Shown here: positions 1-6,280 of the stretch, in pieces
Position numbering within the stretch: the stretch's first letter is position 1
Layout: each line of letters begins with the position of its first letter
Source of the DNA: Planctomycetota bacterium
GTDB taxonomy: Bacteria > Planctomycetota > Phycisphaerae > UBA1845
Reading direction: 5' to 3'
NCBI GenBank assembly: GCA_022561415.1
Contig: JADFRH010000081.1
Coordinates: 1 to 8,782, forward strand
Length of the DNA: 8,782 nucleotides
Made by a program: the position numbers and the translations under genes
Notes under the pieces: generated by a model
Databases searched by the model: none
The model's input: the letters and a program-made list of their open reading frames with translations, nothing else
What the model was told of the DNA's origin: nothing

Positions 1-2201
1 ATATCGTACGGTCGGGGCAGCGATACGAAGGTCACGCGCGCCGCCTGGCTGATCGGGAAGTCGATGCCGGCCTCGATGGGGGCAAACGAAATGAATCGAT
101 TTTTCGCACTCGGTACGAAGGTGCCCGAGTTGTCGGGGACGACATCCGTATCCGGGGGCGACGGCGTGATACATACCGGATCAAGGCATGGTTCGTCGCA
201 GGTGGTATTTGCTTCGAAGTATGTGAGCCCGGGCTGCTGAGCGCAGGTCGCGCTGGTCTGGAGCAGGTCGAAGCATCCCTCGCCGCCGGTGGCGAAGTCC
301 TGCAAGTTGTAGCAGCAGCGCCCGGTCTGCACCGTGATGAAACCCGGAACGACTCCACCGAGCGCGATGGGCGGACCCACACCGTTATGCAAGGAGCACG
401 GCCACGGTTTCAAGCTGATCGTGAAGGTTCCCTTGGCGTCTGAAGGAACGCTGACTGCAAAGGTGGCCCCGTATAAGAGATCGTCCGGGAACGGTTCGGG
501 ATCGTCGGCCGGGCCGACGACAACCGCAGTGGCGATCCGGAAATCCGGCTGAGCGAGGTCTGGCGCAAAGAGCGTGGCAAGCGCGTTGGCCAGCACCCAG
601 TCCGGCCGGCTCGTGTCTATGAATGTGAACCCGCACGTGCCGGTCCCGAGAAAGTAGTTGGGGTCCGGGCCGCACTCGGCGCCGGGACCCAATGCGGCCA
701 CGCAGTCGTCGTCACCCGTCGCCGAGGGTGCACAAAGCGCGGGGCCGATACATGAGTCGCCGCCGATGGAGGCGCAATCTGGAAATGTGACGTGGCACGG
801 ATCGCCGGAGATGCTGCACGATCCGGCGGTGCACTCCTCGTGGCTATTGCAAGGCGCGGCGTTGTCCGAGCACTCACCGCACGGCTGGGGTCCGACGTTG
901 AACTCGATCGCACCTTGCAGTCCCGACGTCAGGCTGGACGACTCGAAACATGCTCTCCAGCCGTGGAGCTGAACGCCGAGGTCGTTGGGATCCCAGTCGC
1001 CCGCGCGGAACTCCAGCCAGACGTCGTGGCCGCCGCTTGCCAGGACGACTTCGTCACCGCCGAGACTGATTACTCCCGACGGCAACGGGCCGACGCCTGC
1101 CGGGGCACCAACGCTGACCGGCACTACCGTTATGACGGTATCCGTCGCCGCGAAGACCGAGCCGACGTAGCCATGTTCGGTTTCCGGGGCGTCTACGTCG
1201 GCGAAGTAGAAATCAGTCAACCCATCACCGCAGAAGGTCGTGACGGCGACAGCGCCCGAGCTGCAGGGATCCAGGTAGTCATTCCCCGCTTCGTTTAGCA
1301 CACTGTGGTCGCAGGCCTCCGCGCCATCGCACGTTTCCCCGGCGGGGCAGTCATCCCAAGCGAATCCGCACGCAGCGCCGGAACCGCTACAAGTGCCTTG
1401 ACTGCCGCAGCAGAAGCCTGCGGCGTAACCCGTGGTGGTCGGGCAGACACCACCCAAGGTGCTCGATTCACAACCGGTAACCAGACCCCGGCCGTTACCG
1501 AAACCAATCGCCGGGGCCATATTGAACCTGTCGAAGTCGCCCCCAGAGATGCGCCACGCAGCACGGCAGCCGTTGAGCGAGGTCATCACCATCCAAACGC
1601 GGTCACAGTCATACGCGACCTTCGCGGGAAGCTCTACGCGAGCCTGGACGACGGTGCCGTAGGGCACATCGGCGATGATCCCTTGCGTACCGGGAATCGG
1701 CGCCGAGACGCCAGCCGTCGCGCAAAGCGTTTCCGTAAGGGACAACGGGTCACCGTCCCACAGCTCGACGGCGTAGTCGGCATCACCGAAACCGATGTCG
1801 TCCGAGGTGCTGTGGAAGATCCTGAGCTCATACGAGCTGATCGAATCTCCCGGCGCCCAGCCGTTGCCGAATCCCATGCGGCAGTACCACCAGGGACCGT
1901 CAGTGTAGCTCTTCTCGAAGTACCCGAAGCCGCTGTCGTTGGGCTGGTGGAAGATCAGCGCCTCGGCCGTGCCGGCGCTTGCTGAGCGACTACCTGTCGC
2001 GGCGCCGCGAGCCTGAGTGGCCTCGTCGAGCCAGAGGATCGCAGGACCTAGAGGACCCTCCTGTTGCATCCCTTTTTTCAACAGCCACTCGTCGGACACG
2101 GGGGCCGGCTTCGGCGGAGTTGCAGATACACGAGCGGCGATGAGCACAGCCGCGAGGGCTGCGGTGCAGAGCAGGACTGGGGACGTGTGCGACTTCATCA
2201 T
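1..2201 (-). CDS. Secreted Cys-rich surface protein, 3' end beyond window
   Basis: The minus-strand frame is open from the ATG at 2201 to the left edge without a stop, giving 733 full codons; the C-terminus lies outside the window. Residues 1-27 form a Sec signal peptide: short basic start, hydrophobic core, likely cleavage after VSA (27/28). Three Cys-rich patches follow at about residues 253-297, 441-511 and 629-680, separated by Gly/Asp-rich, beta-type sequence. The last patch has the CC...GG-x-GC...TC spacing that I associate with repeat modules in Phycisphaerae secreted proteins; this is from memory. No catalytic motif was recognised. The product is inferred to be an extracellular or envelope protein stabilised by disulfides. 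A second ATG follows directly at 2198, and an out-of-frame ATG lies at 2205. The ribosome binding site is weak (GGACAG-like). A candidate promoter lies at 2252-2280. Confidence 0.85.
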   Translation of the reverse strand, partial: MMKSHTSPVLLCTAALAAVLIAARVSATPPKPAPVSDEWLLKKGMQQEGPLGPAILWLDEATQARGAATGSRSASAGTAEALIFHQPNDSGFGYFEKSYTDGPWWYCRMGFGNGWAPGDSISSYELRIFHSTSDDIGFGDADYAVELWDGDPLSLTETLCATAGVSAPIPGTQGIIADVPYGTVVQARVELPAKVAYDCDRVWMVMTSLNGCRAAWRISGGDFDRFNMAPAIGFGNGRGLVTGCESSTLGGVCPTTTGYAAGFCCGSQGTCSGSGAACGFAWDDCPAGETCDGAEACDHSVLNEAGNDYLDPCSSGAVAVTTFCGDGLTDFYFADVDAPETEHGYVGSVFAATDTVITVVPVSVGAPAGVGPLPSGVISLGGDEVVLASGGHDVWLEFRAGDWDPNDLGVQLHGWRACFESSSLTSGLQGAIEFNVGPQPCGECSDNAAPCNSHEECTAGSCSISGDPCHVTFPDCASIGGDSCIGPALCAPSATGDDDCVAALGPGAECGPDPNYFLGTGTCGFTFIDTSRPDWVLANALATLFAPDLAQPDFRIATAVVVGPADDPEPFPDDLLYGATFAVSVPSDAKGTFTISLKPWPCSLHNGVGPPIALGGVVPGFITVQTGRCCYNLQDFATGGEGCFDLLQTSATCAQQPGLTYFEANTTCDEPCLDPVCITPSPPDTDVVPDNSGTFVPSAKNRFISFAPIEAGIDFPISQAARVTFVSLPRPYD

Positions 2202-2251
2202 CCATCTGTCCGTCCGAAAAATCGGCCTCTCAGGACAGGAACGCAGTGTCT

Positions 2252-2280
2252 ATTGTGCCAAGTGTGGGCGTCGTGTTCAA
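2252..2280 (-). promoter_or_regulatory. Candidate sigma-70-type promoter for the secreted Cys-rich gene
   Basis: On the minus strand TTGAAC (2280-2275) is followed, after 17 bases, by CACAAT (2257-2252). Each hexamer matches the sigma-70 consensus at four of six positions, and the spacing is ideal. The start codon at 2201 would be about 45 bases downstream of the expected transcription start. A sigma-54 reading (TGGCAC is present) was tested by eye and fails on spacing to the GC element. Confidence 0.4.
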
Positions 2281-2388
2281 GAGAAATCCCGCGGTTTTCG
2301 GGAAAAACCCTGGGAAAGTCGCACGGCACGCCCGGCAAGAGGGCCTCACTGCCCGCCACGCCGGTTTCGCTGGATCGACACCATGGCG

Positions 2389-2406
2389 GTCCCGGCGTGC
2401 CGGGAC
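2389..2406. repeat. Perfect 8-base inverted repeat with 2-base centre
   Basis: The arms GTCCCGGC and GCCGGGAC are separated by only GT. The right half shares its CCGGCGTG with a second, wider inverted repeat whose other arm is at 2357-2364, so two mutually exclusive pairings are possible. With almost no loop this suits a protein-binding palindrome or a repeat element better than an RNA hairpin. Confidence 0.5.
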
Positions 2407-2641
2407 TTGCCCATGCCACGTATCTTCCGACCGGCCGCTCCCTCACGGTCGCGGTACGGATCAGACGGCGTTGTAGCGGCCGAGCCCTGTATCGGCCGAC
2501 GTGGTTCGAGAGCCTTCGGCTCAAGACGTCCGGCACGGGGACCGGACGCTACCGAAATGACCGGCGCCCGGGTGGGTCGACCGCTACGCGACGGCCGCCA
2601 CAGGGGCCGCACCGTACAAATGGCACCGGCGGGGTGATCGG

Positions 2642-2666
2642 GGGTCCGCCCTGTATGGGCGAACCC
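2642..2666 (-). terminator. Hairpin downstream of zinc-ribbon gene, possible terminator
   Basis: GGGT plus CGCCC pair with GGGCG plus ACCC across a TGTAT loop, with one C-A mismatch. This gives nine paired bases. It lies about 40 bases past the stop of the minus-strand gene ending at 2708. There is no T-run on either side, so intrinsic termination is uncertain. Confidence 0.3.
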
Positions 2667-2707
2667 GGGCCGGCCACTCCGAATGACTCACTTTCGCGCG
2701 GCGCCGA

Positions 2708-3061
2708 TCAATTGTCGAAAATAACCTTCGTACCACATTCCGGACACACGCCGCTGACGTTGCCGGTGAGGTCGTAATCGCAAGCTTGGCAACGACCTGG
2801 TGCGGAATCCTTTCGACGAATCGAATCGGCCACTAAACCGATCAAACCGCCAAGCATGGCATAGCCTACGATCATGACAAAATAGGAATAGGATGAATGA
2901 TCCCATCCCCAAATCTGAAAATACTCGATCGCCATGAGCGGCCAAAGAACGATGGGGGCAATGACCGGTCGGCCTACGAAGAATCCCGCCATCGTCGCGT
3001 ACGCGAATCCAAGAATGCCGCCCCAAAGCAGGCCGCGAATCATGTCGGTTCGTTTCCGCAT
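2708..3061 (-). CDS. Small membrane protein with C-terminal zinc ribbon
   Basis: The product has 117 residues. The ATG at 3061 is chosen because GGAGG lies 8 bases upstream. The frame extends to a GTG at 3187 that overlaps the preceding stop as GTGA, but the added 42 residues are Arg/Pro-rich and unlike a membrane protein N-terminus. Hydrophobic spans fall at about residues 11-29, 33-51 and 60-78. A short basic linker leads to Cys91-x2-Cys94 and Cys106-x2-Cys109, with DYDLTG between the pairs and PECG at the end. This four-Cys ribbon is characteristic of many planctomycete membrane proteins and presumably binds zinc on the cytoplasmic side. Its role is unknown. The gene lies downstream of another small membrane gene on the same strand. 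Confidence 0.8.
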   Translation of the reverse strand: MRKRTDMIRGLLWGGILGFAYATMAGFFVGRPVIAPIVLWPLMAIEYFQIWGWDHSSYSYFVMIVGYAMLGGLIGLVADSIRRKDSAPGRCQACDYDLTGNVSGVCPECGTKVIFDN

Positions 3062-3183
3062 TCCGGGCACCTCCCCGGCGAACCGCGTAAATCGTACCCG
3101 CACGTTACGCACAGGCCGCGCTTTCGGCGACGGTAGCGGCGCAGCGGGCCGCGGGTGGACGCATGCAAGGATCGAAGCGCGGC

Positions 3184-3615
3184 TCACGCTCCTCTTATCC
3201 TTTCAGACCGGTCTCGTGCTCTTTTTGCCAGTGCTGCCGCGATTGTCCACGCGCATAACGGTATGACTACGATAAGCAAATCGCAGAGCAGTACGAAGAC
3301 CAGGACACCTGCGGTCATCCCGCCGTTTTCTGGCCCCGTCCTGATGCCGGAGAGCCAGAGGTAGTAATGCATGGTTGCTAGCGATACCCAATTGAATGCC
3401 AATGCCATTCCGAACGCGCACTTGCCACCAACTAGTCCGAGGATGACTGTCGCCAGAAGGCAAATTGGCAAGAGACTGATCCCAATACCAGGCTCGCGTC
3501 CCATTGCGTACCCAATATATCCGGCCACCAAGTAGCAGATCGGACCGGAGCGCCATGTGCCTACCAAATTGTCACGCCAGAAATCTCTATCGGTCCAATT
3601 CGAACGCATCGTCAT
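3184..3615 (-). CDS. Four-helix small integral membrane protein, unknown function
   Basis: The product has 143 residues from the ATG at 3615, which has AAGGA about 11 bases upstream. Starts at 3609 or 3648 are also possible; the 3648 start has no visible ribosome binding site. Hydrophobic spans lie at about residues 24-38, 43-62, 66-89 and 101-128, followed by a basic tail (KRARDRSERIR) that should face the cytoplasm. The N-terminal 23 residues are polar and Trp-rich. No family was recognised. It sits 122 bases before the zinc-ribbon membrane gene and may be co-transcribed with it. The DNA looks more A/T-rich than the flanking secreted and kelch genes. Confidence 0.65.
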   Translation of the reverse strand: MTMRSNWTDRDFWRDNLVGTWRSGPICYLVAGYIGYAMGREPGIGISLLPICLLATVILGLVGGKCAFGMALAFNWVSLATMHYYLWLSGIRTGPENGGMTAGVLVFVLLCDLLIVVIPLCAWTIAAALAKRARDRSERIRGA

Positions 3616-3785
3616 CGCAATCCATTTCCTTATACTGCACACTGTCATCCAGAAAGTCGCATTTCCCGACGCCTATGCTGCTAGCCAACCGAGGCCTTAG
3701 GCGACTTCGCAAATGGGCGAGCACCCTTTCGACATGTCAGCACCACGATGATGATCTTGCGGATCATGGTTGCCGCCCTCGACGA

Positions 3786-3968
3786 TTATCCATCATCCAA
3801 CTCAATGCCAACCTGCTGAGCGAACTCGACAACGGTTTCGTACAGGTCGTCACCACGCACGACGAACCTCTCGCCGGTCCGTTCGTCAACCGCGACGACA
3901 ACGGACAGCGCATCGACGTAGCCGGCGGCACCGATGGTTTCAATCACGGCCTTTGTTACCGGGTCCAC
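3786..3968 (-). CDS. Small conserved-looking protein of unknown function
   Basis: The product has 60 residues, beginning with GTG at 3968 (M-D-P-V-T-K). An in-frame TGA lies 12 bases upstream, so no longer start exists. The sequence is protein-like: an amphipathic start, a beta-type centre (DALSVVVAVDERTGERFVV), a helix (DLYETVVEFAQQ) and an acidic end. The DERTGERF and DLY...VVEFAQQVGI pattern resembles small hypothetical proteins I associate with planctomycetes; this is from memory. The only purine-rich site (GGAAAGG) is about 18 bases upstream, rather far. It lies 61 bases after the TPR gene's stop on the same strand, so it may be read with that gene. Confidence 0.5.
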   Translation of the reverse strand: MDPVTKAVIETIGAAGYVDALSVVVAVDERTGERFVVRGDDLYETVVEFAQQVGIELDDG

Positions 3969-4029
3969 TATGCTGCGTGCTCAAAGCCTTTCCGCCGCGA
4001 CAGCATCCAACCATCACCCGCCGCAATGC

Positions 4030-4566
4030 CTAGGGGCTCAATCTATCGAGTCGAAACGAACATTCGACAACGCCCTCTCGCACATTGACCGACGTGTAGA
4101 GGTCCCTCGCCTCCTCCAACAGCCGTCTCGCCTCGTCGACCTCTCCCGCGTTGTCCTTGAGCACCCCCAGCGGCCGAATCGCGTTCGCCAGATCGAGGGG
4201 GAGTGTATCCTTGTGGCTACGGTATACCGCGAGGGCCTCGTCGTAACACCGCTCGGCAAGTTCAATGCGACCTGCATCGTGATGGAGATCACCCAAATGG
4301 CGAACCGCATGTGCCAGAGCGAGAGGTTCGCCTTCTGCCCGGGCAATGGCGACCGCTTCTTCGTACAAGGGTCTCGCCGCATCACCACGCCCCAGGTCTC
4401 GTTCGATCTGGCCGAGCCCCCTGAGCGCCTGAACCAATTCGCGTTGGGCGCCGTCCTGGCGACAGAGCGCAACCGCCTCGACCAAATCTCGATGCGCATC
4501 GGTAAGGCGATTCTCTCGACGCGCGGCGTGCGCTTGCCTCACGAGGTTGATCGCGGTGTTTCTCAC
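4030..4566 (-). CDS. TPR repeat protein
   Basis: The product has 178 residues from GTG at 4566, chosen because AAAGGAG lies 4 bases upstream. The open frame continues to 4809 but the extra sequence is not TPR-like and runs across the promoter element. About four 34-residue tetratricopeptide units are visible near residues 4-36, 43-76, 84-117 and 126-159. They show the usual pattern of A/L-x2-LG, a paired helix and AxxxYEEA-type second helices (for example LYEEAVAIARAEG). No signal peptide is present, so it should be cytoplasmic. TPR arrays bind other proteins; the partner is unknown. The upstream element closely matches the one before the kelch gene. The solenoid seems complete but small. Confidence 0.8.
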   Translation of the reverse strand: MRNTAINLVRQAHAARRENRLTDAHRDLVEAVALCRQDGAQRELVQALRGLGQIERDLGRGDAARPLYEEAVAIARAEGEPLALAHAVRHLGDLHHDAGRIELAERCYDEALAVYRSHKDTLPLDLANAIRPLGVLKDNAGEVDEARRLLEEARDLYTSVNVREGVVECSFRLDRLSP

Positions 4567-4641
4567 CGTACTCCTTTCCGAAGTCGCCTGGTCGCAGACC
4601 AACGACAGCGTTCGCACGCGGTTTACTGCGTAGCTGCGGCG

Positions 4642-4678
4642 AGTATACCGAGTCGCGCCCAGCGGTTGCAGTCTTGAC
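4642..4678 (-). promoter_or_regulatory. Promoter-like element, copy A (TPR gene)
   Basis: On the minus strand CTGCAA (4671-4666) and TATACT (4647-4642) are 18 bases apart, within a 37-base block from GTCAAGA to TATACT. The same block recurs at 5847-5883 with 32 of 37 bases identical by hand alignment. TATACT is one base from the consensus -10. Transcription would begin near 4635, leaving a leader of about 70 bases before the GTG at 4566. Confidence 0.6.
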
Positions 4679-4742
4679 CTCGCCAGGTGCGAGAAACGGC
4701 GATTCTGGCCGTTGACCGACCTTAAACCGGCGGAGCCCGGCG

Positions 4743-5816
4743 TTAGGTCGTTGCACTCCAAGCCATTCGGCGCTTGGTCGTGATGAGGAGGCCTGCCGCA
4801 ACGATACAAGTTGCCAAGGCGATCACGCCGAGCCCCGACATGGCGGGAACCGGGGGCGGTGTTTCGGGAATGAAGCTGTCCACGGCGTTGGTGGGTGCAA
4901 GCCCGGCAATTGTCCCGCCACCGGGCGTCAGGATTCTGTCATCGAGTGCGACGGCTGCAATGCCGTGGCGCGGAATCGCCATCGGCGTATCGGTCGACCA
5001 AGTGTCGGTCGCAACATCGTAGACCTCGTTGACGGAAAAGAGCCCGGGTGTCTCCCCGCCCGCGACATAGATGCGTCCGGCGAACGTCGCCGCGGCCGGG
5101 GCGGCGCGGGCGGTCGGCATAGGTGTCATCACCGTCCATTCGTCCGCGGTGGGATCGTAACGCTCATGCGCCGAGAACGATAAGGCGCCTGTTCGACCGC
5201 CGATAACATAAATGAAATCGCCCGCGACAGCGGCGGTCAGGTGCTCGCGCCCGGTGGGCATGTTCGCACCGATCGTCCACGAATCCGCAAAAGGGTCGTA
5301 GATAAACGTCGAGCGCTGTCGGGCGCCGGACACATTCGTCCCGCCGAAAACGTAGATTCTATCATCATGCGCCACCGCCCAGCACGCGCCGCGCGGCTCC
5401 GGCATCGGCGAACCGCTGGACCACGAATCTGAGTCGGGGTTATAGATGAGCACGCCGTTGCGTGCGATGAAGTTGGCCGAGTAGCCGCCCATGACATAGA
5501 GTTTTCCACCTACGGCCGCGACGCCCATATGGTCCAGGCCGACCGGCATCGGCGCAACGAATGACCAGCTATCGCCAGCAATGTCGTACGCCTCGACCGT
5601 TTCGCTGGCCGTCAACGGCGTGCCCGGCAGCAGGCCGCCGACCACATAGACGGTGTCGCCGATCCTCGCCGCGCCGACCTCCTGACGGGCGAGGTTCATC
5701 GCAGTTAGCGAGACCCACTCTCCACTGCCTGCCCGTACGGTCCGCGTGCCGCACCCGCAAACCGAGCACACAGCCAAACCAAGCATCAAGTTTCGAGATA
5801 GCCTACGGGCCACCAT
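4743..5816 (-). CDS. Exported kelch-repeat beta-propeller with C-terminal anchor
   Basis: The product has 357 residues from ATG at 5816, which sits 31 bases after the TATACT of the promoter element. The frame is open to 6206, but that extension would precede the promoter and reads as noise. Residues 1-29 are an export signal with a possible lipobox at VCG-C22. Six kelch units follow, with the di-glycine at residues 60, 110, 158, 206, 253 and 299 and later Tyr-Asp and Trp positions. The final blade lacks its last strand, which EW at 33-34 can supply by N-to-C closure. The end (about 323-350) has VPAMSGLGV, a hydrophobic helix and TTKRR, like the IPTLxxWG-type sorting tails handled by exosortases, but with Leu for Trp. 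Inferred: envelope-attached binding propeller. Ligand unknown. Confidence 0.9.
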   Translation of the reverse strand: MVARRLSRNLMLGLAVCSVCGCGTRTVRAGSGEWVSLTAMNLARQEVGAARIGDTVYVVGGLLPGTPLTASETVEAYDIAGDSWSFVAPMPVGLDHMGVAAVGGKLYVMGGYSANFIARNGVLIYNPDSDSWSSGSPMPEPRGACWAVAHDDRIYVFGGTNVSGARQRSTFIYDPFADSWTIGANMPTGREHLTAAVAGDFIYVIGGRTGALSFSAHERYDPTADEWTVMTPMPTARAAPAAATFAGRIYVAGGETPGLFSVNEVYDVATDTWSTDTPMAIPRHGIAAVALDDRILTPGGGTIAGLAPTNAVDSFIPETPPPVPAMSGLGVIALATCIVAAGLLITTKRRMAWSATT

Positions 5817-5846
5817 GGTCTCATCCGCCTCACTCGAACCACGACC

Positions 5847-5883
5847 AGTATACCGAATCGGGCCCAGGAGTTGCAATCTTGAC
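5847..5883 (-). promoter_or_regulatory. Promoter-like element, copy B (kelch gene)
   Basis: On the minus strand TTGCAA (5876-5871), an 18-base spacer and TATACT (5852-5847) lie in a 37-base block matching copy A at 4642-4678. The spacer conservation (CTGGGC-CGA-TCGG) goes beyond what the two hexamers need, so an activator or a special sigma factor may read it. The expected transcript begins near 5840, about 24 bases before the kelch ATG. Confidence 0.65.
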
Positions 5884-5907
5884 GGCTCATCCGGGGCACA
5901 TTCCAAT
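5879..5907 (+). promoter_or_regulatory. Weak divergent promoter candidate
   Basis: TTGACG (5879-5884) is followed after 17 bases by TCCAAT (5902-5907) on the plus strand. It would serve the small lipoprotein-like ORF at 5979 and diverges from the kelch promoter. The -10 is poor. Confidence 0.25.
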
Positions 5908-5978
5908 GCGCGTGCGGTTTCGGCCCCGCGTGAGGGCCGTGAGCATCCCAATTCAGCCAAAGTCACGGAGAAAAAAGC

Positions 5979-6116
5979 ATGTCCTCCAATCGTTCGATGT
6001 ACGTCTTGATCCTCTGCGTGCTCATTCCGGTTGCGTGCGCGCCGGCACGGACGCTGGAAGTCAAACAAGGCCACAGCGCCACCCACCGCGTGAATTCGCG
6101 GATCGATCAGATCTAG
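5979..6116 (+). CDS. Tiny putative lipoprotein, 45 residues
   Basis: The ATG at 5979 has CGGAG 8 bases upstream in an A-rich spacer, and the frame ends at TAG 6116. Residues 1-19 are a basic start followed by a strongly hydrophobic core (MYVLILCVLIPVAC), with Cys20 in a lipobox-like position (P-V-A-C). The remaining 25 residues are polar. That layout resembles a very small lipoprotein, but the Pro at -3 of the lipobox is unusual. It may instead be the surviving N-terminus of a truncated secreted protein. No family was recognised. It is divergent from the kelch gene. Confidence 0.45.
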   Translation: MSSNRSMYVLILCVLIPVACAPARTLEVKQGHSATHRVNSRIDQI

Positions 6117-6178
6117 TAATTTCGGGGCCGGGTCTTGCACCCGCCGCTTCGCTTGACACCGCCCGAAGAGCCGTGGCC

Positions 6179-6207
6179 TTGCAGGCTGGTCGATGTCACT
6201 GCACAAT
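6179..6207 (+). promoter_or_regulatory. Candidate promoter before the methyltransferase remnant
   Basis: TTGCAG (6179-6184), a 17-base spacer and CACAAT (6202-6207) give a moderate sigma-70-like site. The -10 hexamer is the same as the one proposed before the secreted Cys-rich gene. The start codon at 6281 is about 67 bases past the expected transcription start. A perfect TTGACA slightly upstream (from about 6158) has no -10 at the right distance. Confidence 0.3.
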
Positions 6208-6280
6208 GTCTGCCGACTAACGATCTATGTGCCGCGATCGGCGGGGGAATTCGCATGCGCCGCGGATGACGGGGAGTGAC

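Larger units (their letters stand above)
2202..2707. other. Gene-free stretch rich in inverted repeats
   Basis: No frame here reads like a protein; translations are Arg/Pro/Gly-rich and lack a ribosome binding site. The stretch has an unusual density of inverted repeats. CACGCCGG/CCGGCGTG lies at 2357-2364 and 2392-2399. GTCCCGGC-gt-GCCGGGAC lies at 2389-2406. CGGCCGA/TCGGCCG lies at 2477-2483 and 2492-2498. GAGCC-ttc-GGCTC lies at 2510-2522. Another hairpin is at 2642-2666. The left end carries the promoter region of the secreted gene. The middle could be a decayed or dispersed repeat element, or a structured RNA. Nothing seen decides between these. Confidence 0.5.

Noticed and set aside
1305..1985. 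Plus-strand open frame of 226 codons
   Set aside because: It lies wholly opposite the secreted Cys-rich gene, whose minus-strand translation has a signal peptide and ordered Cys patches. The plus frame is an Arg/Ala/Val-rich shadow.
2293..2309. Hairpin GGTTTT-cggga-AAAACC upstream of the secreted gene's promoter
   Set aside because: It is a short A/T-rich stem without a role that the context supports.
2064..2777. Plus-strand open frame of 237 codons
   Set aside because: It starts inside the secreted protein gene on the other strand, crosses the promoter region and hairpins, has no ribosome binding site, and reads as low-complexity noise.
3062..3187. Longer GTG start for the zinc-ribbon membrane protein, overlapping the upstream stop as GTGA
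   Set aside because: The overlap is attractive, but the purine-rich site is only about 2 bases from the GTG, the added residues are Arg/Pro-rich, and the ATG at 3061 has a strong GGAGG at good spacing.
3654..3707. AAGTCGC/GCGACTT inverted repeat
   Set aside because: Only 7 bases with a loop of about 40; expected by chance at this length.
3934..4677. Plus-strand open frame of 247 codons
   Set aside because: It is opposite the TPR gene, whose repeats are clear on the minus strand; this frame has no domain signature.
5817..6206. N-terminal extension of the kelch frame up to 6206
   Set aside because: It would run through the conserved promoter element and put the signal peptide inside the protein. 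The extension is Arg/Ala-rich noise.
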